Assembly: GCA_016931435.1 (NCBI GenBank)
Contig: JAFGET010000172.1
Location: 1-6,547 of the forward strand
Source: Candidatus Omnitrophota bacterium
GTDB lineage: Bacteria > Omnitrophota > Gorgyraeia > Gygaellales > Profunditerraquicolaceae
Length of the DNA stretch: 6,547 nt
Direction: 5' to 3'
Part shown: one piece after another, positions 1 through 5,710 of the stretch
Numbering within the stretch: position 1 is the stretch's first letter
Layout: each line of letters begins with the position of its first letter
Notes under the pieces: model-generated
The model's input: only the letters and a program-made list of their open reading frames with translations
The model's database searches: none
Told to the model about the DNA's origin: nothing
Translations under genes and position numbers: made by a program

Positions 1-26
1 CCTGGAATTTCCTCTTATATTCTTCT

Positions 27-266
27 TTAGAACTCATCTTGGCCGCTTTTATCCAAATATTCTATCATTTCAGAGACAATACGGATATGTTTTTTTGTAT
101 CGTTCTTCAATATAACTAAGCTTTCTTTGACTGAGGCCTCTGATTCCGGCTGCACATAGTTTTTCCACCCCAAAGCCAGATAAAAACTGGAAAGTTTATC
201 TATGATATCCTCTTCAAAAACAAGATAATCCTTCAGGTCCTTTAGAATCTCTTCTTTCTTTGCCAT
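27..266 (-). CDS. Small helical protein, possibly a half-ferritin-like/rubrerythrin-like fold (hypothetical)
   Basis: A 79-residue, highly charged, probably all-helical protein that I do not recognise with certainty. Two long amphipathic helices are visible, about residues 3-32 and 43-73, separated by a short turn around N36-P40. Acidic residues E18, E19 and D20 in helix 1 and a D56-TKK-H60 motif in helix 2 recall the E...(D/E)xxxH pattern of half-size ferritin-like or rubrerythrin-like proteins, but only one histidine motif is present, so metal binding is an inference. There is no signal peptide or membrane segment, so it is probably cytoplasmic. The ATG at 266 is the only methionine start near the N-terminus; the sequence before it (GAGTAAGAAAA) gives only a weak ribosome binding site. 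It lies 89 nt beyond the tRNA and may belong to the same or a separate transcript. The stretch beyond its stop (16-10, minus strand) contains AAGAGGA, which could be the ribosome binding site of a gene starting just outside the window. Confidence 0.6.
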   Translation of the reverse strand: MAKKEEILKDLKDYLVFEEDIIDKLSSFYLALGWKNYVQPESEASVKESLVILKNDTKKHIRIVSEMIEYLDKSGQDEF

Positions 267-355
267 TTTTCTTACTCAGGGGGCCCCGCCTCTGGGACTT
301 TCTTGCCTGACTCCCTCGCTTCATTCAGGAACCGCCATTCAACTTCAAAGAGATA
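267..355 (-). other. Spacer between tRNA and 79-aa gene; GC-rich, no terminator seen
   Basis: This 89-nt spacer holds no gene with a start codon. It contains the self-complementary octamer GGGGCCCC (at 280-287) and an imperfect CAGAGG/CCCCTG hairpin around it, but no following T-run, so it is not a convincing intrinsic terminator. One frame is open for 28 codons from the tRNA CCA end to a TAA at 274-272 and reads like protein, although without any start codon. No clear promoter for the 79-aa gene was found. Confidence 0.5.
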
Positions 356-432
356 TGGTGGCGGCGACTGGATTTAAACCAGTGACAAATCGGGTATGAG
401 CCGACTACTCTATCAGACTGAGTTACGCCGCC
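356..432 (-). tRNA. tRNA-Met (anticodon CAT), elongator type, CCA encoded
   Basis: A complete 77-nt cloverleaf can be folded by hand on the minus strand. The acceptor stem is GGCGGCG with CGCCGCC (7 of 7 pairs), followed by discriminator A and an encoded CCA. The D stem is ACTC/GAGT, the anticodon stem GTCGG/CCGAT (one G-T pair), the variable loop TTGTC and the T stem ACTGG/CCAGT. The anticodon loop CTCATAC places CAT at 398-396. The G1-C72 pair and the absence of GGG/CCC in the anticodon stem argue against the initiator. The ..CATAC loop resembles firmicute elongator tRNA-Met; a tRNA-Ile2 whose C34 is changed to lysidine cannot be fully excluded. The tertiary contacts T8-A14, G15-C48, G18-T55 and T54-A58 are all possible, but the usual G19-C56 is replaced by A19-T56. 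The 5' end is only 8 nt (AATTTTTT) after the stop codon of the HD gene, so it is probably processed from the operon transcript. Confidence 0.95.
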
Positions 433-440
433 AAAAAATT

Positions 441-1532
441 CTAGATCTTTTCTTTTGTGATCGCCGCTACCTCTTCGTCAGAAAGCGGCCTTTTAATAAA
501 TAAATTCAACTGCTTGGACAGATCGCATAGGCGCGGCTTATCAAGCCTGCCTTTATCCTTTGTGAACATCACGCTGACGATCGGCCGCAGGGGAAAATTA
601 ATATTGGACTCGACTACTTTAGCTACCTCGCTGGTATTTAATTCCGTCCAGGAACCTATAGGATAAATCCCTACCTGATTGATCAGGGTCTTGACATACT
701 CCATATCAAATAAAGAATCGCTTACCGAAAGCATCTCGGTGATCGCCTTGTACGGCGCATATCTCTTACGGTGGCCGCGGCTATGAGTCAACGCCTCGTA
801 GATATCGGCGATGGCGATGATCTTTGCATATACGGATACCTCTTCCCCTTTGATCTCATAAGGGAAATCAGGGTTTTTTATCTCCTCGTGCTGTTCTTTT
901 ATGGCGGAATTTATTTCGTCCTTGATCGAACCCTGCGCCAAAGATGCCTGTTTTTCATCCTTCGGATGCGACTGCTCCAATTTCTTACTGGCTAGATCAA
1001 TATCATGCACAAAAGCGGCGACCCCCAACTCGTTCAGCTGCGATTTATTATACCCTAATTCCAGACCAAGGCCCACAGACATGATCATGACGTTGACCAT
1101 ATGATTATACAAATACTCCTGCGGTAAATAATCATCGTGAAAAAGGGTGATCAGGGTCTTATCGCCTAAAAAAAGGAAGTTGACGAATTTTTCTACCAGG
1201 TCCCTGACGTGTTTTAATTCTACCTTTCTGTTCTCTTCGTAATTAAGAATAACCCACTTGATCAAATCTATGCCCTGGGAATAAAGGTTCTTGGAAGAAC
1301 TCTCATCCAGCTGCGTCTCCTTCATCACCTTCACAATGTGCAGCTCTTCCCCTTTATCTTTATGCCCGGGTTGAGACATCGCCTTGGAAACCTGGCTGAG
1401 GCTATTATCGGAGGTTTTCTCAGCCTCAAGGTGAGGCTTAAGGGCCTCTTTATCCTCCTCTTTTTTCTGAGCAGCGGCCTTGTCCTGATGGATAATGCCC
1501 TGTTTTTTTAATATATCCGAAAATCTGACCAT
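441..1532 (-). CDS. Degenerate HD-GYP domain protein
   Basis: 363 residues. Residues 1-80 are charged and low in complexity and probably disordered; about 85-135 is a helical linker; about 140-265 is an HD domain; the rest matches the usual HD-GYP C-terminal extension (GIYPIGSWTELNT, 288-300). HD-GYP proteins are metal-dependent c-di-GMP phosphodiesterases acting in the cytoplasm. Recognisable elements are H144 of the first helix, H176-D177 of the HD pair and the IIAIADIYEALT segment (238-249, D243). However, HDIGK is HDIDL here, HHE is Q214-H215-E216, and the GYP triplet aligns without gaps to D222-F223-P224. Catalysis is therefore doubtful and a binding or scaffold role is plausible; this is inference. 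There is no transmembrane or receiver domain. It follows the MshM/ExeA-like ATPase by 23 nt, which suggests a link to the pilus system. No Shine-Dalgarno sequence precedes ATG 1532; an AT-rich promoter-like element lies directly in front of it. Confidence 0.85.
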   Translation of the reverse strand: MVRFSDILKKQGIIHQDKAAAQKKEEDKEALKPHLEAEKTSDNSLSQVSKAMSQPGHKDKGEELHIVKVMKETQLDESSSKNLYSQGIDLIKWVILNYEENRKVELKHVRDLVEKFVNFLFLGDKTLITLFHDDYLPQEYLYNHMVNVMIMSVGLGLELGYNKSQLNELGVAAFVHDIDLASKKLEQSHPKDEKQASLAQGSIKDEINSAIKEQHEEIKNPDFPYEIKGEEVSVYAKIIAIADIYEALTHSRGHRKRYAPYKAITEMLSVSDSLFDMEYVKTLINQVGIYPIGSWTELNTSEVAKVVESNINFPLRPIVSVMFTKDKGRLDKPRLCDLSKQLNLFIKRPLSDEEVAAITKEKI

Positions 1533-1538
1533 ATTTTT

Positions 1539-1566
1539 ATTTTACGATGTAATGCCTATGCCGCAA
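1539..1566 (-). promoter_or_regulatory. Possible promoter giving a near-leaderless transcript of the HD gene
   Basis: On the minus strand TTGCGG (1566-1561) and TAAAAT (1544-1539) are spaced by 16 nt, matching a sigma-70-like -35 (3 of 6) and -10 (5 of 6). Only 6 nt separate the -10 element from the ATG at 1532, so a transcript would start at or next to the start codon. This fits the absence of a Shine-Dalgarno sequence there. The element overlaps the last codons of the upstream ATPase gene. An AT-rich match this weak can arise by chance. Confidence 0.25.
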
Positions 1567-2377
1567 GGGAAGGGTAAAAATCGTGCACTACGACTTTTGC
1601 GATCCTTTCATCGATCACGGAAGCTTTTTCGCCCATACCGATGACTAGACTCAGATCGCAAAAATTATTCATCTGCCTGGGAATACCCTTAGAATATTCA
1701 TAAATAAACCTGTGCGCCTCATCCGAGAATACCGGTTCATCCCTGCCGGCTACCTGGCAGCGGTGCTCTATATATTTTTTGGCTTCGGGTTCAGTCAAAG
1801 TAGTCAGATGAAAACGCAACGCTAATCTTTGCCTTAACTGAGGGAGCCTGTCGATCTTTTCTATTAATTCCGGCTGGCCCAATAAAACCAAGGTGAACAG
1901 GAAACGCTCGCTGGTCTGGAAATTCAAGAGCAGGCGTAATTCTTCAAAGGTTTCCTCGTCGGTGATTGCCTGGGCCTCATCGATTATAATAACAGTGTGT
2001 TTATTCAGCTCTGCGGTGCGGTAAAGCATCTCGTTTAACTGCCGCAGGATGTCTGTCTTTTTATCCGATGATGAGCTATTGCCGCCTAATTGATATACTA
2101 TCTCGCTTAAAATCTCTATGCTTGGAATAGCAGGATTTACTATCAAAGCGACCTTGTAATCGTCCTCTTTCTGCATCAGCCTACCGATAACCACCCGGCT
2201 TAAAAGAGTTTTTCCGCTGCCATACTCCCCGGAAAGCATAAAAGCGGCCTTGCGTTCCTGAAGCGCGTACAAAAAACGCATCAGCGCCTCTTCGTGGCGG
2301 TTAGAGCAGTAAAAAAACCGCGGGTCAGGGGTATTCTCAAAAGGCTTTTCTTTAAAATGCCAGTAATCTAAATACAT
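1556..2377 (-). CDS. MshM/ExeA(GspA)-like AAA+ ATPase of pilus/secretion systems
   Basis: 273 residues, a single AAA+ module. The N-terminal signature (MYLDYWHFKEKPF..TPDPRFFY) is typical of the ExeA/GspA and MshM families. Walker A is GEYGSGKT (50-57), Walker B is VIIIDEAQ (129-136), sensor 1 lies around LVLLGQPEL (163-171), arginine-finger candidates are in LRQRLALRF (181-189), and sensor 2 is GIPRQMN (231-237). In ExeA/GspA the ATPase drives insertion or multimerisation of the secretin through the peptidoglycan, using an additional transmembrane and peptidoglycan-binding region. That region is absent here, so the length matches MshM of the MSHA pilus and the protein should be cytoplasmic. 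Its presence downstream of pilO-pilP-secretin supports a role in assembling or positioning that machine, though rng and DUF2344 intervene. The start at 2377 fits the conserved N-terminus; the only SD-like element (TTAGG) sits 4 nt before ATG inside a palindrome. Confidence 0.9.
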   Translation of the reverse strand: MYLDYWHFKEKPFENTPDPRFFYCSNRHEEALMRFLYALQERKAAFMLSGEYGSGKTLLSRVVIGRLMQKEDDYKVALIVNPAIPSIEILSEIVYQLGGNSSSSDKKTDILRQLNEMLYRTAELNKHTVIIIDEAQAITDEETFEELRLLLNFQTSERFLFTLVLLGQPELIEKIDRLPQLRQRLALRFHLTTLTEPEAKKYIEHRCQVAGRDEPVFSDEAHRFIYEYSKGIPRQMNNFCDLSLVIGMGEKASVIDERIAKVVVHDFYPSLAA

Positions 2378-2378
2378 T

Positions 2379-2400
2379 CGGCCTAATCTCGATTATGCCG
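2379..2400 (-). repeat. 22-bp imperfect palindrome overlapping the ATPase ribosome binding region
   Basis: Minus-strand arms CGGCATAATC and GATTAGGCCG flank a GA centre, with 9 of 10 arm positions complementary and one A-G mismatch. The 3' arm contains the only SD-like bases (TTAGG), and one nucleotide separates it from the ATG. As RNA it would form a hairpin of 4 bp, a mismatch and 4 bp closed by a CGAG loop, hiding the initiation region; as DNA it could be an operator. It fills most of the 42-nt gap after rng, and no T-run follows it, so it is not a terminator. Confidence 0.6.
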
Positions 2401-2419
2401 CCAGCGCAACATCCGCTGA

Positions 2420-3862
2420 TCAGGATAATCTTATCTCTTCTATTTTTAAAGACGGATCGGAAATGATGTTAATCCTGATCCTGAATTTACGTTCTAAAAA
2501 CTCAAGGTTACTTTTATTCTTCATAAACTCATCGATGACCGCGGTATTCAAGGTTATATTAATCTGCTTTAAGGAAGCATGTTCCCGCAGGTACCTTCTT
2601 AATTCTTTCAAAGCGTAAATGGACATAGTCAGGGGGGATTTGATCTTTCCCCTGCCGTGGCAATAAGGGCAATCCTGGTAAGAAAGAGACTGCACGGTAT
2701 TATGCACGCGCTCTCTGGTCATCTCGACCAGGCCGAATTTAGAGATCCCTAGGATATCGTATTTAGCCTTATCGCATGCTAGTGCCTGTTTAAGTGTATT
2801 TAAGACCTGGCGGCGGTGCCCTTCCTTCTCCATATCAATAAAGTCAATCACGACTATTCCTCCTAGATCGCGTAAAATCAGCTGATGCGCCACTTCCTGC
2901 GCCGCCTCGCAATTGACCTTAAAAGCTGCCTCTTCCTGCCGGAGTTTCTTTTTAAAACCGCCGCTGTTGACATCGATGACAACCAGCCCTTCCGTTGGCT
3001 CTATGACCAAATAAGCCTTAGACTTTAAATACACCTTGTTCTCAAATATCTTATTGATCTGCCGCTCCGCGTCTTTTTCGGTAAACAAATCGCTGCCTTT
3101 GTATAATTCGACTTTCTTTACAAGATAATTCAAAAACGCGCGCATGAAACGCTGTATGCGGAAAAATTCCGCCTTGGAATCCACGATCAACTTAGATACG
3201 TCCTCGCTGAATGAATCCCTGATCACTCTTAAGGTCAGGTCATAATCTTCATAGATCAGGGCGGGCGCTTTTTTTGACTGGACTATCTTTTCCATCCTGC
3301 GCCAGAGTTTAATAAGAAAATTTGCGTCCCTGAGTAATTCCTGTTTGGTCTTGCCGCTGGCGGCGGTGCGCACGATAAAACCCAGCCCTTCGGGGAGCTT
3401 AAGCTCAGAAAAAACCTGCTTCAGCCGCCTTCTCTCTTCGTCATTTTCTATCCTGCGCGATACTCCTATCTGCCTGCCTTGGGGCATCAGAACCAGGTAT
3501 CTTCCGGGGATGCCGATATGGCAGGATAATCTCGGGCCCTTAGTGCCAAATGATTCCTTTACCACCTGCACCAACACCTCCTGCCCCTTCTTTACTTCTT
3601 TCAATGCCGGCCCCTGCGTTTCGCAGGACTCAAAAGAAGATTCTATCTCGGATAGATAAAGGAACCCCTTTTTAAAAAGCCCGATATCCACAAAAGCGGC
3701 GCCTACCGAAGAAAGCACCGCTTCGATCTTCCCCTTGTAGATATTACCGACGATAGTCTTATCCTGCGGCCGTTCTATATAAAATTCTTCCAGCCTGCCG
3801 TCATTTATTACTGCCGCGCGCTTTTCCTGCGATTCTATATTGATCAATATTTCTTTTGTCAT
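2420..3862 (-). CDS. rng: Ribonuclease G/E family endoribonuclease
   Basis: 480 residues, the length of RNase G rather than RNase E, which carries a long C-terminal scaffold. These enzymes cleave single-stranded AU-rich RNA in the cytoplasm, processing rRNA and tRNA precursors and starting mRNA decay. Visible parts are the start region (MTKEILINIESQEKRAAVI); an S1 RNA-binding domain at about 38-118 (GNIYKGKIEAVLSSVGAAFVDIG); the 5'-phosphate sensor segment GFIVRTAASGK with R165 and T166; and the DNase I-like catalytic region with Mg-binding D297 and N299 in VVIDVNSGGF and D340 in VVIDFIDM. The zinc-link cysteines C398 and C401 are in CPYCHGRGK. All key residues of the E. coli enzymes appear present, so it should be active. 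It starts 3 nt after the DUF2344 stop in the same frame; the SD-like AGGA is only 2 nt from the ATG, which favours termination-reinitiation. A DUF2344-rng pair is a common arrangement; embedding in a pilus operon is less usual. Confidence 0.96.
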   Translation of the reverse strand: MTKEILINIESQEKRAAVINDGRLEEFYIERPQDKTIVGNIYKGKIEAVLSSVGAAFVDIGLFKKGFLYLSEIESSFESCETQGPALKEVKKGQEVLVQVVKESFGTKGPRLSCHIGIPGRYLVLMPQGRQIGVSRRIENDEERRRLKQVFSELKLPEGLGFIVRTAASGKTKQELLRDANFLIKLWRRMEKIVQSKKAPALIYEDYDLTLRVIRDSFSEDVSKLIVDSKAEFFRIQRFMRAFLNYLVKKVELYKGSDLFTEKDAERQINKIFENKVYLKSKAYLVIEPTEGLVVIDVNSGGFKKKLRQEEAAFKVNCEAAQEVAHQLILRDLGGIVVIDFIDMEKEGHRRQVLNTLKQALACDKAKYDILGISKFGLVEMTRERVHNTVQSLSYQDCPYCHGRGKIKSPLTMSIYALKELRRYLREHASLKQINITLNTAVIDEFMKNKSNLEFLERKFRIRINIISDPSLKIEEIRLS

Positions 3863-3865
3863 TTC

Positions 3866-4177
3866 CTAATATGCCAGGGGGATCAGAGATGCTTCCTTGA
3901 TCCGGATCCCCGAGGGAAGTTGTTGCTGCAGCCTTGTCTTAAAATCGGCTGAATCAACGGGTTCTTTTAAGATTATGGACGCCTCTTCGTTCTCGCTTTC
4001 AAGGCCTAATTTCAAAGCCCTCTTTATGCTTAATTTAGGGTGCGGGTTAAAACCTTCGCTGATTTTCAGCGGAAAGTCCGCGCGCCTTAAGGCGCGCATA
4101 AAAAGGCGCATCAGGTCAAGATGCGAAATAAATCTCATTATTCCTTTTTTACTGAAAACAAAGACTACCTTGTACAT
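3866..4177 (-). CDS. Short DUF2344/TIGR03936 (radical SAM-linked) protein
   Basis: 103 residues matching the N-terminal half of the TIGR03936/DUF2344 family. The hallmark segments are RFISHLDLMRLFMRALRRA (15-33), the following GFNPHPKLS, and a LPSGIRI segment near the end. The family occurs fused to, or encoded beside, a TIGR03960 radical SAM protein and often next to rng and ribosomal protein L21; its molecular role is not established. Full-length members are roughly twice this size. Here the reading frame stops with TAG only 3 nt before rng, so there is no room for a missing second half, and no frameshifted continuation exists. The radical SAM partner is not in the window. The gene begins one codon after the secretin stop codon, in the same frame, and the preceding AAAAAAATAAACT offers no Shine-Dalgarno sequence, so translation probably depends on ribosomes finishing the secretin gene. 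Confidence 0.85.
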   Translation of the reverse strand: MYKVVFVFSKKGIMRFISHLDLMRLFMRALRRADFPLKISEGFNPHPKLSIKRALKLGLESENEEASIILKEPVDSADFKTRLQQQLPSGIRIKEASLIPLAY

Positions 4178-4180
4178 AGT

Positions 4181-5710
4181 TTATTTTTTTCGATCGATCC
4201 CTTCCAGCCTTTCTTCCATTTTAGCTATCTCTTCGGGGGTGAATTCGTTTTCTCTGACTATATGCGCGGTGATAAAGACTAGGAGTTCTATTTTTTCGGT
4301 ATCAAAGGTATCCCGCCGAAAAAGCGCTCCCAATAAAGGGATCCTGCTTAAAAAAGGTATCCCCATCTTGGTATTGACCTTTATGTCGCGCAGGAGCCCT
4401 CCGATCACTACCGTCTCGTCATTCTTCATCAATATGCGCGTTTCCGCCTCGCGGGTCTGAATTATAGGATAAGCGTTCGTCCCCAAAGTATCGGTGTAGG
4501 AGGTCACCGCCGGATGGACGATCATATTGATATATTCGTTAGCGCCTACCTGGGGGACCACATTAAACTGTATCCCGATATCCTGGTAATAATCGAGGGT
4601 CACTGTGGTAGTGGTAGTGTCCGTTCCGCCTATCTCTGTCTTTAATATCGGGTACCTGGAGCCGATCAGTATCGTGGCCTCCTGGTTGTTCAAAGTCATG
4701 ATCCTGGGGGCAGAAAGCGTATTTGTCTGCACGTCCTCTTCTAAAGCATGCACTATCGCCTCAAATTGCGTTCCGGTCAATTTCTTATAAACAAATTCAA
4801 GCCCCACGTTAAAAGGCTCTTCCCCTAATAGGATCGAGCCTGCCTTAGGCCCAAAACCCGAAGGCTTAAACTGCGAAGTCAAGCCATGCCCTCCCATCAC
4901 AGCCGCGTCGATACCGTTGGTTTTGCTGGCGGGAACGGTTGAGATGGCGCTGCTTTCGGCTCCGGTTATACCGGATGCCCAGTCAAAACCGATATCTTTG
5001 AGCCTGTCCCTATTGACCTCTACGATCCTTGTTTCGATAAGGACCTGCTGCGGCATAATGTCTATCTTCTCCACTACTTCTTTCATTTTGTCTAACGCCG
5101 GAGGAATATCGCTGATGATCAAAACCTTTGAACGGCTCATCCGCTCTTGCGCAGAACGCTGCCTTTTACCCAGCTGCGAACCGCCGAACTCCCAACCCGC
5201 CTGGCCGGTCATCTCAAGTATGGTTATCCTGCCGCGCGGAGAAAGCTGCATCTCAAGCGCTTTCTTGGCATCCTGGGCGTCGATATACTTTAGATTAAAG
5301 ACTTCGGTAACCGTAGGCTGGACCTGCGCTAACTCCACTTCCTGTTTCTTCTGCGCGGTCAGTTTATCTATGGGGGCGACCATGATGATATTAGCCTGCT
5401 TTTCATAACCAAACCCGTAAGTCTTCAAAATCACATCCATCGCCTTCTCCCAGGGGACGTCTACCAGCCTTATGGTAATATTGCCCACGACCTCTGGAGT
5501 AGAGATGATATTTACCCCGGACTTATAAGAAATTATCTTAAGGACATTGCGGATATCGGCGTCTTTGAAATCTAACGTCACATTCTGTGATTTCTCGTTT
5601 GTTTCCACTAAAGCGGTCTGCGCCTCTTCTGCGGGTTCTTCTCCCAGGGCAAAATTAAAATTAACGGCCACGAAAAATAAAACCAAAGATAAAAAGAATT
5701 TATTGATCAT
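4181..5710 (-). CDS. pilQ: Type IV pilus/MSHA-type secretin (PilQ/MshL-like)
   Basis: 509 residues. A signal peptide spans about residues 1-23 with a likely cleavage after ALG. An STN/secretin N0 domain covers about 42-112 (VTLDFKDADIRNVLKIIS ... VPWEKAMDVILKTYGFGY). An N1/KH-like domain follows at about 133-218, and the secretin beta-barrel domain at about 222-485, ending with the signature IPFLSRIPLLGALFR (451-465) and LLVFITAHIV (476-485). Secretins form a multimeric outer-membrane gate through which the pilus or substrate passes. It has no AMIN peptidoglycan-binding repeats, so it is much shorter than proteobacterial PilQ and closer to MshL or GspD minimal forms; an assignment to a type II secretion-like system is possible. 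A threonine-rich loop (T363-T369) lies in the barrel domain. The ATG overlaps the pilP stop (ATGA) and is preceded by the best Shine-Dalgarno sequence in the window, so translation is both coupled and strong. Upstream pilO and pilP support the pilus assignment. Confidence 0.95.
   Translation of the reverse strand: MINKFFLSLVLFFVAVNFNFALGEEPAEEAQTALVETNEKSQNVTLDFKDADIRNVLKIISYKSGVNIISTPEVVGNITIRLVDVPWEKAMDVILKTYGFGYEKQANIIMVAPIDKLTAQKKQEVELAQVQPTVTEVFNLKYIDAQDAKKALEMQLSPRGRITILEMTGQAGWEFGGSQLGKRQRSAQERMSRSKVLIISDIPPALDKMKEVVEKIDIMPQQVLIETRIVEVNRDRLKDIGFDWASGITGAESSAISTVPASKTNGIDAAVMGGHGLTSQFKPSGFGPKAGSILLGEEPFNVGLEFVYKKLTGTQFEAIVHALEEDVQTNTLSAPRIMTLNNQEATILIGSRYPILKTEIGGTDTTTTTVTLDYYQDIGIQFNVVPQVGANEYINMIVHPAVTSYTDTLGTNAYPIIQTREAETRILMKNDETVVIGGLLRDIKVNTKMGIPFLSRIPLLGALFRRDTFDTEKIELLVFITAHIVRENEFTPEEIAKMEERLEGIDRKK

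Noticed and set aside
277..298. GC-rich hairpin with GGGGCCCC as a terminator after the tRNA
   Set aside because: The octamer cannot close its own loop, the larger stem has a mismatch, and no T-run follows on the minus strand.
433..440. AATTTTTT before the tRNA as an intrinsic terminator of the operon
   Set aside because: No stable GC-rich hairpin precedes the T-run in the 3' end of the HD gene.
2392..2397. CATAAT as a -10 promoter box before the ATPase gene
   Set aside because: No acceptable -35 element lies 16-18 nt upstream; the bases are better explained as part of the palindrome.
3345..3659. 104-codon plus-strand open frame opposite rng
   Set aside because: It is antisense to the S1 and 5'-sensor region of RNase G, with no recognisable motif or ribosome binding site.
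4184..4190. A7 run before the secretin stop as a programmed frameshift site
   Set aside because: Either shifted frame ends within a dozen codons and yields no recognisable domain.
3897..4460. 187-codon plus-strand open frame opposite DUF2344 and the secretin end
   Set aside because: It lies wholly antisense to two well-supported genes, has a serine/arginine-rich composition typical of a reverse-strand shadow, and matches no family I recognise.
4602..4625. Repeated ACC/ACT codons (threonine run) in the secretin
   Set aside because: Threonine-rich segments at this part of the barrel domain are common in secretins, and the codons are mixed, so there is no special repeat signal.
4917..5408. 163-codon plus-strand open frame opposite the secretin
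   Set aside because: It is antisense to the conserved N-terminal and N1 regions of the secretin; Ser/Cys/Thr-rich composition indicates a shadow frame.
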